From NCBI GenBank assembly GCA_000708835.1, contig DF237576.1:1-49837 (forward strand): DNA of 49,837 bases. The letters run 5' to 3'. This document shows positions 34,201-44,676 of the stretch, piece after piece. Source of the stretch: Klebsormidium nitens. Taxonomy: Eukaryota > Streptophyta > Klebsormidiophyceae > Klebsormidiales > Klebsormidiaceae. The first letter of the stretch is position 1. The number at the start of each line of letters is the position of its first letter. The notes beneath the pieces were generated by a model. The model had not been told where the DNA came from, searched no databases, and saw only the letters and a program-made list of their open reading frames with translations. The translations under genes were made by a program, and so were the position numbers.

Positions 34201-37200
34201 CGTCCGGTCGAGTCCTGCATTGTGCAATCCCTCCAGGAATTCTCTCTCGCCGGCTTCGATTAGCGGATCTCTTGCAGGAGGCAAACTAATAAAGTTTTTC
34301 CTTTTCCTTTCTCTCCTTCATAATTCCAAGATCTTTGTGCTTTTACGAGCCTAGGAATCACGAAATCATTGACCTTTCGCAAGGTTTTTTTCCACTCATC
34401 TGCAGCGCGCACGAGTCCTATGTCGTGCAGTCCCTTCAGAAGTTCTCTATTGCCTGCTTCAAATGAGAAGATCCATATCAGGAGGAAAGCAAATGACGTC
34501 TCTCGACCTTCTTTCTCTCCCTTTCATTCTTCAGAGCTTTGTACTTTCTTCAGCTTGCCATTCTGAACCACACGAGCATCGGTGAACTGAGCTATTTGTC
34601 TCGCTCATTCTGCAGCGCGCGCTCGAGTCATGGATTGTGCAGTCCCTCCAGCCAGCCTTCGACGACTTATCCAAGCCTGCATGGGTCGGCCGGGTCATCA
34701 TCCAGCAGTTCTACCTCGGCGAGGAGCCCATCACTATCCGCAGCGTGCAGCGGCGCGTTTCACGTCGCGCAAACGACCTCCAGTAAGTGGTTTCGTCGTC
34801 ATGAAATCACTTTTGAGGGTTTCAATGGATATCACGTAGTTCCTTCCTAGAACTTGTAGATTCAAATCGGGATCCTCTAAGCGCGCAACGTGCAGCAAGC
34901 AGCGGCGCGCTTCCCGCGGGGCGAACGACCTCCGGTGAGCAGTCACCTCGTCTTTTCTTGGTTGCTGATCTGGTCTCATCTCCCCTGTCAACGCTGCCGA
35001 AGTTCCAAAGCCGGATTCCGTCTCCAAAACGTCGAGCGCGTGTCTTGCGGTGAGCAACCGCGTAAGTCTTTCGCTTGGTCCTCTAAAATTCATCGGTGCC
35101 GTCTCCTCTTCTCAACCGTTGTTCTCTGGAGTTCTGATGCTTAACGGGGCAAAAGGCGTCCACAACATTGCAGCATTGCATCTTGCACGACGAGCTTCGA
35201 TGAGTTCCTTGCTCCCCTTGTCTTCTTCTGGTGCGCATCGTTTGTCAATCTGTGCTTCTTCCTTCTCATTCCTATGCCGTCTTCTTCTCTATCGATTGAG
35301 GAAAGCATTTTCTTTGTTGAGCAGGAAGACTCTATCCAAGGGCACTGTGCATTTCGTCATAAGGATCGAAGAACGCGAGCTCGGAAGGCATTCAGTGATG
35401 CTAGGCCCAGTGGTTCAGTGTCCATGCCCTTCAAAGGTACTTCAATGATAAAAGTTAAATACGACTATCAAGAACGGCAGAGGACAGAAGGAGAAGAAAA
35501 ACAAGAGAATTCACAGGAAACTGCTACACCCACGCAGGTATAACCTGGCCTTCCGGTACACGGGCGGCGCACGAATGCTGCTCCTTGTGCCTATCCAATC
35601 GGGGCCGGTTAAGATCGAAATGCCGGTGAGCGCACTTATCCAAGTTGGTCTTTAGAGTCGTCACGATAAGCTCTTGAGAGTGATAATTTGGACGGGTGGG
35701 GTTAGTAAGGGGGTTTAAGGTGGACAGGGTGCGGAGCAGGTAGATGTGTGAGATACAGGCTTGACTTTTGGGTTAAAGTTAATGAATGTCATCGCTTTAT
35801 TCGAAGCTAGAAGTTGTGCATAAAATAACTGCTTTAGAGAATAATCTCGTCCAGTTTATCAGCGATCTTCTTGTTCCCTTCGGCAACAGTCAGCTCCCGA
35901 GTTCGTGTCTGAAAGTTGGATTGAGGCACGGAGCTGCGGATGAAGATCCCTCTCGATATTCCCATACGTGGGATTCTTGGTGTCGCTTTTGCGGACAAGC
36001 TCAAGAATGACAAGTTCAAAATGAGGTGTGGACGATGCTCCGCTAAATCTGTGCAACTGCACTCCACATGGACGCTTGCACACGCCCTGACTCCACAGGT
36101 CGGTGTCCGGAAGCTGGACTCAATAGCGGAGCTGTGGATCGAGATCCGATTCGTCCTTTGGAGCCGTACGTTAAAATCAGTATTGCCACGTATAGTTGCC
36201 CGCAAATCGAGCTCGTGCCAGCTAATTCTTGAAACGAATGCAACCCGCGGGTTTCTAAACCATCGCAGGTCGGTGTCCAGAAGCTAGACTTGAACACGGA
36301 GCTGCGGAAGAAGTTCTCTTTTTGTCCCTATGGAACCATACTTAAAATCCTCCACGTTACATTTGCCCGCAATTGAGCTGTTGTTGATACTTCAAATGCT
36401 GACTCATTACAGGTCGGTGTCCGGAAACTGGAGTTAGACGCGGAGCTGTGGATCAAGATCCGTCTCGTTCCGATGGAACCATACGTTGGCTCGTTCACGT
36501 GGGCGTTCGCTGATAAGCCCAAGATCAAGCTGGTGCTTGCTCATATCTCAAGGACCCTAAACTCTCCAACTGTGAAAAAACTCGAACCTGCCTTACATTA
36601 TGTTCTCTACAGGTCGGTGTCCGGAAGCTGGACTCAGATGCTTAGATCTGTCTCGTCTCGTCCAAGCTATGCGGAGTCGTTCACTCGCGTTGGCATTCAC
36701 CAACAAGCCCACAATTGTTGCTCGCTCACTCTATAAGCAAAAGCGCGAAAGCCTCGAGCTTAAAACAACATATTGTCTTCAGGTCGGCGTTCGGAAGCTG
36801 GACTTGGACGCGGAGCTGTGGATCAAGATCCGTCTCGTTCCTATGGAACCGTACGTTGGATCCTTCACGTGGGCGTTCGCTAATAAGTCCAAGTTCAAGC
36901 TGGTGCTCGCTTATACCTCTAGTTCAACTTTTTGACTGCGAAAAAAATCGAGCCTGACTCGCATTATGTTCTCTACAGGTCGGTGTCCGCAAGCTGGACT
37001 TGGATGCGGAATTGTGGATTAAGATCCGCCTCGTTCCTATGGAGCCGTACGTCGGATCGTTCACGTGGGCGTTTGCGAACAAGCCCAAGATCAAGCTGGT
37101 GCTGGCCCCGTTCCGCTTCGTGAACCTGATGAACATCCCGCTCATCTCCACGTTCCTGCTCAGACTGCTGACGGAGGATCTGCCGCGCAACTTCGAGCTG

Positions 37201-40200
37201 CCCAACAAGGTGCGCAAAACAAGTTTTTGCTGTCTGAGCTATTCTTACCATGGCTTGAACGATTTTGGCGAAGAAATTAAGATATCCTGAACGTTTCTGC
37301 TCATTCTACTGACGGAGGAGCAACCACGCAACTTCGAGCTGCCACAACAAGGTATGCTGGATGTCCCCATCTTTCTTTGGACCGTTTTGTCACCATCTTT
37401 CTAGGAAAGATGATCATTGTGGCGAAGGACAAGCGTGTAGGTTGTGTTAAGTTATCGTACATGAAAGTGCGATTGTCTGATCAGCTTTGGAGATCAAAAA
37501 GGTCACTCCAGGTCACCTGCTGACGTTGTCTTCGCTCACACGCTGAGGTCACTTCCAAACAGGTTCTGATCGAACTGCTGAAGAATCAGAGCCCATTGTG
37601 CAAATCGGCACGTTATCCGAACGATCAAGAGTTCTGGTCCTTATTTGACAAAATCATGTTCGTTAAATTGCTGACGTCGTATTCGCTGACGCGCTGACGT
37701 CGCCTTCCCGCAGGTCCTGATCGACCTGATGAAGGACCACGTCTCGGGCCCCGGCACGCAGACCGACTCCCCGGCTAAGCGATGGGACTTTTCGTCCCCT
37801 TTTGTCTAATCAAAGTCATCTTCGCTGACACGCTGACGTCACCTCCCCGCAGGTCCTGATCGACCTGATGAAAGACCGCGTCTCGGGGCCCGGCCCGCAG
37901 ACCGAATCCCCCACCAACCTCGCCTTCGACTCCGGTTTCAAGGGCGAGTTGAACGTCACTCTATGCGAAGCCGAAAACTTGCCGGTGTGGGGGTTAGGCT
38001 TCCTAAGCGATCCGCACTGCATTCTGACGATCGGGCAGCAAGAGGTGCGCAGCAAGCGGGATAGCGACACGTCGATCCGGGGCAAGGCCGGGAATCCGGT
38101 GTGGAACCAGGACTTCTTCTTCCTGATCGAGGATACGATCACGCAGAAGCTGGTGGTTCAGGTTAGTTTCTTTAACCCAGTCTACTATTCCTCTTTTCAA
38201 GTCTTTAAACCAAGGTTCGTTCCTCTGTGAAACCTTCCCCTCGGTTTGGGACACCGAGGTGAGCGAGGAGAGAGTCTACTGTTTTGAAGGGCGCCTTGTC
38301 TTGAGGGTACGATGGTGCTCTCTGCCCGTTTCGACTCGCTCCTTTTAGAGCGTTCGCTGAACAAGTTAGGTCGAAGCAGGGCTTTCCAGAATCTGGTCGC
38401 TAATCTCAGACCTAAAACATGATGGGCCGTCTAATGCTATTTTAACTTTGGCAACACCTTGCCGTATAGTAGAGTTTCATCCCGAGGCCATCATTAAATC
38501 GGAAGACAAAGGGCCTTAGGAAAGCAAAGACTGAACGGCGACACGGTGTCAACAAAGCCAGCTGTCCGCTTCCTCCCCCGGGAGCCCATCCCTTGTTCAT
38601 TCCTCATCGCTTCACTCCCGCTCAACGGCACCCCCAGCACCGCTGGATCAAGTTCCTTCTGGACATGTAAAAGCGTCATCCGCAATGTGAACCAAAAACG
38701 CCGTCCGAAATGCGAAGTGGAATAACGGCGTCCGAATGCGCAGGTCCGCGACAGCCCGACGACGCTCAAACTAGACGTGGCGAAAGGCGCCATCGACCTT
38801 GCAAACCTCCCCGATCTAGAGCCGGTGGATGTGTGGATCGATCTTGTGGCTAACCAAGGGTTCGGGCCCACAAAAGTTTCCCGGCCCGCGGGGCGACTGC
38901 TGCTGAGGCTGACGTACAAGTCGTACGTGGATGACGAAGACGAAGGTGGGTGTAAATGCGCTCTGACGTCACGTAGTTGCTCTAGGGTTGATTGTCTTGC
39001 CAATGTGCGTTTTCTGATTCACAAATAACGGGGAACGAAGTTTTCGGGCCCCACCAAAGTTTCCCGGCCCGCGGGGCAACTGCTGCTAAGGCTGACGTAC
39101 AAGTCGTACGTGGATGACGAAGACGAAGGTGGGTGTGAATGCGCTTCGGCGACACGTACTGGCGCTTTGTTGGTTCTAGTTTCTGCGGTACGGCTGGCGA
39201 TCAAAGCGCGTTTTCATGATGCATATTGACGGCAAACAAAGTGTTAGCGGATTGCCTCTTCCGCCTTGGGGAACGAAGACTGTATGGTCGAGCGGTTCTC
39301 GAAGCCAGATTCAGTGCTGCAAACAGTTGCACGCGAACGATGGCATCAAAGGAGGGTGCAAGTGCGCTCTTGTCTGCTCTTGTTACGGAGTTCTCGGCTT
39401 CTTCAAATGGTGCGAACCCGTTTCTTACTACTTTCTCGAGCGATTAAATTGCGCTCTTGTTGCGCTCTGTCTTGATCTTCAACTTTGTTTTGATGGAGGT
39501 CAGAGTGGCTACAGACACAATCACTTATAAGGCTAGCTGTGTCATTTTTACCATGCTCGTAAGGTCCCGCACCTCTTTCCTCCTTTCATTAGCACGATGG
39601 CTAAGAAAGCTCCGACAGACTGCAACTTCGATCGACTAAAGCGCACTCGTTCTGAGGACGAAGTTTTCGAAGCCCGTAACACTTGGGAACATTAACAGCT
39701 GAGAAGATTTCGTAGAGATGCATCATTCGTCGTGCCGAGCCTGACCTTGCTCCTCCACCCGAAAGCCACGAAAATAACCTGAAAGAGAGACCCACATTGC
39801 ATCAACCTCCTCCAAATCCGAAAGCTCACTGCAAACGATAACCTGCTAGCTTTGAAGAGACAAAAAGTATTTTGGATTTTGAGAAGTAGACTGAAAAGTA
39901 ATTCACTCCACCCCCCCGCAGGCCCGGTCCCGATGTCGTCACCCACCCGCAAGGGCAAGACCACCTTCGTGGAGGACCTGCCCGAGTTTGACGTCAGCAG
40001 GATCCCCGATCTAGTTACCAACGACATCCCGGTCGCGGTCGCAGAGGGCGTCCAGAAGGGCATCGACGCGCTGCCGGAGGAGATCCCGGCGGCGATTCAG
40101 AAGGGGATCGACGCGATCCCGCCGGAAATTCCGGAGGCGGTCGCGGCCGGGAGCGAGCGGGTAAGCACTTTAGTTCAATAGCATCTGCCGGTTGAACTCA

Positions 40201-43200
40201 AAATCCTATCGAAGTTTTTCGTTTCGTTCTCGTGATGGCTGCGACTGCGGCATCCATCCAGAAAGGGATCGACGCAACCCTGCCGGAAATTCCGAAGGCG
40301 GTTGCGGCCGGCAGTGAGCGGGTGAGCACTTCACCTCAACAGCATCTGCCGATTGAAGTCAAGATATATAAGTCCGCTTTGAGTTTGTGGTGGCGGCGAT
40401 TGTGGCGGCCAATTAGAACGGACTCCAGTCGATGCCGCCAGAGATACCGGAGGCGGTCGGCGCGAGCGAGGGAGCACTTCTCTCCTTCTCAACAGCCTCC
40501 CCGTTTCTACATTATGTATCAACATCGTCCTTTCTGTGCTATTCTTGATTTCCTGTTGTAGCAAAGGCGGCCGGCATCGAAACGAAAGTCGACCCCATCC
40601 CGCCGGGGGTATGGTAGGCGGTTTGCGGCTGGCAGTGAGCGAGTGAGCACTTTCCCAACAGCAACTGCCACTTGGTTTCACAAAATCTCACTTACAGTCT
40701 TTTGCTTTCATTGGTTCGTGGTGGCGGCAATTGCGGTGGCCATTCAGAAGGGATTCGGCGGCCGTCTCACATTGCCCCAAGCGGTGGCGGTCGGCAATGG
40801 AACAGAAGAACCATGATCCGGCTTGGGCGTGCTTCGCTTGATCATCATCTCCTTTCCAAGTCTCCTGATCAGGGGGCGACTGACTTACCAATCAAGAAGC
40901 ACTAACCCGTGACCCTATTATAAGGCGCGGTAGCCGTGGGTTGTCCTCACACTTGACCCTTCTTATATGCTTTTCTTGTTCCTACATGCGCCTTCCTTTG
41001 ATAGTCTACTCGAACGGGAACTTTCAATAGGGACTCGAAATGGTAATGGAGTGTTGCGAGGCCCGCCGGAGACCCCCGGGCCTTTGCATCAAAGCGTTCC
41101 TGATGCTTCTGCAAATCCTTTGAACAATTCTTTCAAAGGTCTTCGAACATCCCAATAGAAACCAACGACAACCTCCATAAACTTGCTTTCAAAGCCTTTC
41201 AGAACCCTTGAAGGATCCTCTAACATCCTCTCTTAAAGAGGGCGTCCCGTGAACCGTCACGCCTCGGCGACCATGTACCGCAGAAATGGGGCATATTGGT
41301 CGCTCGGGACAAATTCCAAGATGCAATTTAGTCCGTCCGATGAGTATTTCCCTAAGGACTTAGATGCCACTAGTGCGCTTGAAATTTGACGCCCTCTTTA
41401 ACAGGCTCAGGACGATATCGAGGTGGTACAGCAGAATTTGAACGAGGCGGTCCCGCCGTCGCTGAAGGAGGGCGTGAAAGACTTCCGGGAGAGCGCGAGC
41501 GACTTCTGGGCGGAGGGCATCGCAAATGCGGTCGAGAACCTAGGGTTCGGGGCCAACACGGCGCACGTAGAAAAAGTGGTGAGCGGGAGACTTCAAACCT
41601 CGATTCGAAATCAGTTTCTGAAAGGTCGTCGAGAAATCCGCGCTTTGGACCCAACAGAGCGCACATGTTGAAACAGTTGCGAGGGCGACCCTCCAAAACT
41701 TAACCCGGAAATGGTGAGATTTGTGAGACTGAGAACCTAGGGTTCGGCCAACAGGATTTACGGGGAAAAGGTGGTGACGGGAACACTTGAAATCTCACCC
41801 CAAATGTTCCATTTTACGAGCATTTGGTTGTGATTTGGAGTGACGTTTGAAGGAGAGCTAGGGTTTGGAGCCATTGGCGTACGTTGAAAAAGTGGCAAGG
41901 GACAGATATCTTTGAGAATCCCGAGTACAATCTGGATCAAAGCTTCGTTCGAGCAGCTGTTGCGAGCTGAACGTTGGTTCTCTCGTCATCCCCTCTGCGG
42001 CGTGTTGATTCCGACCACCCAATCCGCAGAACCCGCACGTGTGCTCTTTCAACCCGACTCTGCAGCTCATGAGTAAGTTGCACAGCACCAACGGTTTTCT
42101 CGCTCTCCTGCGGTTGTAACCAGAATACTGGTGTTTGTCGGAAGCAGATATCTCCGTCCGTATTTGGGGAGAAGTCTGCATCATGTCCCGTTTTTGGTGT
42201 TATAGATTTGCTGCGTCCATCTTGCCACCGAGGGAAGCAGTGGCAAGTCCCACATATTAAAGAAACTTTTCAATGAGCCTCTTAACTTACCATTTCGCCA
42301 CTGTTTTGGGAAGATGTCATAGCAGTCCTCTCCGTTTCAATCTTGGTATAATACCATAGCAGGCCCTCCGGTTCACTTTTCCGACTACCAATCCGTATGG
42401 TCCAATCCGCAGGAGCCTCCCAATGACGTCCGCGAGGTTGCGATCCGCGACAAGTCCAAGCCTGGCGTGCACGACTTTGCCGTCTTCCGCGACGAGGCTG
42501 ACGTCAGCAACACCGCGGAGGCTTCGGAGCCGGCCCTGCCGCTCAAGGTCGCCAAAGCCGGCTCCGAGGGCAGCACGTTTCACGTGGCCCAGGACGGGAA
42601 GGAGGCCGACGTCACCATTGCGGGCGGGAGTGACGTCAGCACCGTGCAGAATGACGTCAGCACCGCGACGATGACGCCGGTGGGGGCGTCAGCGCCGATC
42701 ACCGACAGCTCCCCGGTGGCTTCCGAGGCGCTCGAGCGGAAGCAGGAGGGAGAACTAGCGCGGGGAGTTAACCGCACCGGGAGAGCGCCGCCGCCGCGAA
42801 AGGAGGACGGTTCGGCGCCCAGGAGGCCGTCGGTTGCCAACGTCAGCGTGAGGGAGCCCACGCCGGTTGCTGACGTCAGCATCGCGGATCCTTTGGAGGA
42901 CCAGGCAGCGGAAAAAAACGTGATGGGCGATCCTGACGCCGTGGACCTCGGCGAGACGGTGGAGGATGTGAAGAAGCAGCTGACGGGCGCGCTCAAGACG
43001 CTGAAGGAAGGTAGATTTTCTTTGTGGGGGGGGTTTTGGGGACGTGCGTTTGGTTTGTTATGAGAAGTTGGGAAATTGTCGCGTTTTCAGCAGTATCTTT
43101 CTCTACATTCTCAAGCTCGTTTGAAAGCGTCTTGGGCCCGTCGGAAACGCGATTGGAGGTTGAAGTGAAGGGCCTGATGTTCCGCTTTCAAGTGCACCCA

Positions 43201-43411
43201 TCTGCTTTGAGAGCGTGAGAGATTGCCCTGTTGCTTGGGCATGTCGCGAATGCTTTCTGTTGCCGAAAGATCGAAGGAGATCTGTTTCAGTAAAGCCTCA
43301 ATCAAGTTCATTGCTTGCTCGCTGCTTCAGATTGGCTGTCCAGCCGACTCAATCAGACTGATCGTTGTTGCCATACTTTCAGTATATTTTGGCGGGGTCG
43401 GAGAGGATTAA
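31241..43411 (+). CDS. NTMC2T5: NTMC2T5-like protein: transit peptide, one TM segment, SMP lipid-transfer domain, C2 domain
   Basis: Eleven exons, phases all agreeing, about 1000 aa: 31241-32049, 33140-33296, 34616-34782, 35538-35625, 36979-37209, 37853-38161, 38744-38945, 39922-40160, 41405-41578, 42413-43010, 43383-43411 (last one tentative). Residues 1-80 are Ser/Arg-rich and transit-peptide-like. A TM helix lies at 241-260 (ELFLIVGVAFAIASAF). Exons 2-5 give an SMP domain (LNMVLSKIWKVYQ, FRYTGGARMLL, ELWIKIRLVPMEPYVG, TEDLPRNFELP). Exons 6-7 give a C2 domain (GELNVTLCEAENLP, GNPVWNQDF) ending LRLTYKSYVDDEDE. This order matches plant chloroplast-associated NTMC2 type 5 proteins, which tether membranes and move lipids. 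The first intron uses a GC-AG donor (AG|GCAAGG at 32050). The tail has QKGIDA repeats and a Ser/Asp-rich exon. The introns are full of decayed exon copies. Confidence 0.87.
32830..33275 (+). repeat. Exon 2 acceptor edge in three tandem 142-bp copies
   Basis: GGATCC(C/T)TGCA..GTTAC(A/G)AACATCCC starts at 32844, 32986 and 33128, exactly 142 bp apart. Only the third is the working exon. The second keeps PPEKPKDPNRPK, while the first has decayed. Confidence 0.9.
33255..33710 (+). repeat. Exon 2 donor edge copied twice into intron 2
   Basis: ATGGTGCTCAGCAAGA occurs at 33264 (exon), 33532 and 33670. The second copy still reads MVLSKIWTVS before a GTGGGC donor like the real one. The third has lost its donor. 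Confidence 0.88.
34190..34680 (+). repeat. Exon 3 acceptor edge in three copies
   Basis: Copies of CAGCG(C)..CGAGTC...GTGCA(G/A)TCC begin near 34207, 34409 and 34622, spaced 202 and 213 bp. Each has a TCTACAG/TCTGCAG acceptor. The last is the working exon. Confidence 0.82.
34735..35075 (+). repeat. Exon 3 donor edge copied twice into intron 3
   Basis: The real donor is at 34783 (CTCCA|GTAAGT). Copies with GCGCGCTTCCCGC..AACGACCTCCG|GTGAGC and a weaker ..CTTGCG|GTGAGC have donors at 34935 and 35050. Confidence 0.8.
35890..37060 (+). repeat. Exon 5 acceptor edge: about seven tandem copies
   Basis: CAGGTCGG(T/C)GT acceptors end at 36098, 36268, 36412, 36612, 36782 and 36978, with a more decayed copy near 35905. 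Spacings are 170, 144, 200, 170 and 196 bp. Copies at 36412 and 36782 keep about 45 open codons almost identical to the true exon (ELWIKIRLVPMEPYVGSFTW), then diverge without a good donor. Only the last continues into the full exon. Confidence 0.93.
37141..37360 (+). repeat. Exon 5 donor edge copied once into intron 5
   Basis: ACTGACGGAGGAG..CGCAACTTCGAGCTGCC..AACAAG|GTATGC ends at 37351, 142 bp after the true donor at 37210. Confidence 0.88.
37505..37925 (+). repeat. Exon 6 acceptor edge in three copies
   Basis: GCTGACGT..CGCTGACGT(C)..(C)AGGT(T/C)CTGATCGA acceptors end at 37562, 37713 and 37852, spaced 151 and 139 bp. The upstream intron text is copied as well as the exon start. The middle copy matches the true exon for about 65 bp. 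Confidence 0.92.
38860..39390 (+). repeat. Exon 7 donor edge copied twice into intron 7
   Basis: The true donor is at 38946. A near-identical 90-bp copy (TTTCCCGGCCCGCGGGGC..GACGAAGACGAAG|GTGGGTGT) ends at 39128. A decayed third copy lies near 39352 (GGAGGGTGCAAGTGCGCTC). Confidence 0.92.
40030..40810 (+). repeat. Exon 8 donor edge: about five tandem copies
   Basis: Ends of the units lie at 40160 (true), 40321, 40470, 40642 and about 40803. The second copy is still open (QKGIDATLPEIPKAV..GSER|GTGAGC). The later ones have lost frame or donor. Exon 8 itself holds two internal QKGIDA(L/I)P(E/P)EIP units. Confidence 0.88.
41500..41905 (+). repeat. Exon 9 donor edge copied three times into intron 9
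   Basis: The true donor is at 41579 (GAAAAAGTG|GTGAGC). Related ends lie near 41690, 41774 (GGAAAAGGTG|GTGACG) and 41895 (TGAAAAAGTG|GCAAGG), with CTAGGGTT(C/T)GG upstream in two of them. Confidence 0.8.
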
Positions 43412-44676
43412 GGCTGTTCCTTCCTGTCAGAAAATACTGAGAAACGATATTGCTCTCTGCAGGAGAGGACAATCGGCGAGTCTTAGTGTGGTTAGCTATA
43501 CTCATACCGCTCGCATACCTTCTATTGTTAAGTATAAACACCGACAACATTGCCAACCCTTAGTTCGACTGATCCAGCTCCGCATTGGCATTGTAGAAAT
43601 CCCGCACAGGTTACAGATCTTAGTTCAGGTGTTTGTGAGCAGCTTTTGCCGTCTTGTACGGGCTGTTGTGCGTGAATATGAGGATTGAGTTATCCTTAGG
43701 ACTAGCTGCTGATTCGATCATTCTACTGACCTCTCAGAGGTTACATACGCTGAGCCCCCTTGAGTGGAATGCGACGCTGCTCGGTACAAAGGGCAATCAT
43801 CATATATGTCTCCAATGTCAAGATTCGCTTGATGAACCTTCACGTGGGACGGCAAGAAGCGATAATATGAGCATTCAGCTACTGAATCTCCCAAGAGCAA
43901 TGCTTCAATACATATGTCTTCGTGGTGCACTAGCTACGGCAACATGCCAGCTGCTGCCGGCATATGTGCACTATTAGTTGCATGCACATGTGCGTTTGGC
44001 CACCCTTTCGCTCGTACTGCTGTCGGACCGGGGAGATTAACAGATTTGCCGCGCCTGCTCATCATTGAAAGTACACTGACATGGTTGCCATGGGATTGAT
44101 TGAGTAGCAAATCTTCAACACGTGCATGAAACCTCATAATTGCATGCTAGCTTCCAGCTTCAAATGATGCACATGTTTGTGTATAGGTATGTTGCGACAT
44201 GCACACTGAAGTATGGCTTAATTCGACTGTATGTGTATTCATTCGATCGAGTCCGCACTGCAGCATATACATTCGCTGGGCCAGGCGTTACCTTGTGTTG
44301 GAGCCTACTATTCCCAGTGTTTCAGTGCGTGGCAATCACTATCATTCAAAGTTCTGCACGGGTTTCTTGAAAGCGACTTTATTCCGGCCGCGCCTTCTAC
44401 TTCTGCGGAGGTTCAAGGTGTGGACTCAACAAGATCATTGCATGCAAGCTTGCTAGTGGTGAATGATACAGTAAGAGAGGTATAAGAGAGGACAAGCTGA
44501 AAATGGCGACAAATTGGTTGAACGGAAGGCTTCCCTCCCTGTTCAAGCTACAATAGAGCCACAATATTCTCGAAAATCATGTTTCTGAATTAACGGGCCC
44601 CAACCTTTTCATCGACCCTACGTCTTGATCATGCTTCAGCCCGACTACCGTCCTTTCCTGGAGGCACTCCAGATTC
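43412..44676. other. Intergenic; no gene seen
   Basis: About 1.26 kb between the tentative stop of the NTMC2T5-like gene and the stop of the minus-strand BTB gene (convergent). No recognisable exon, RNA gene or repeat. Confidence 0.45.
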
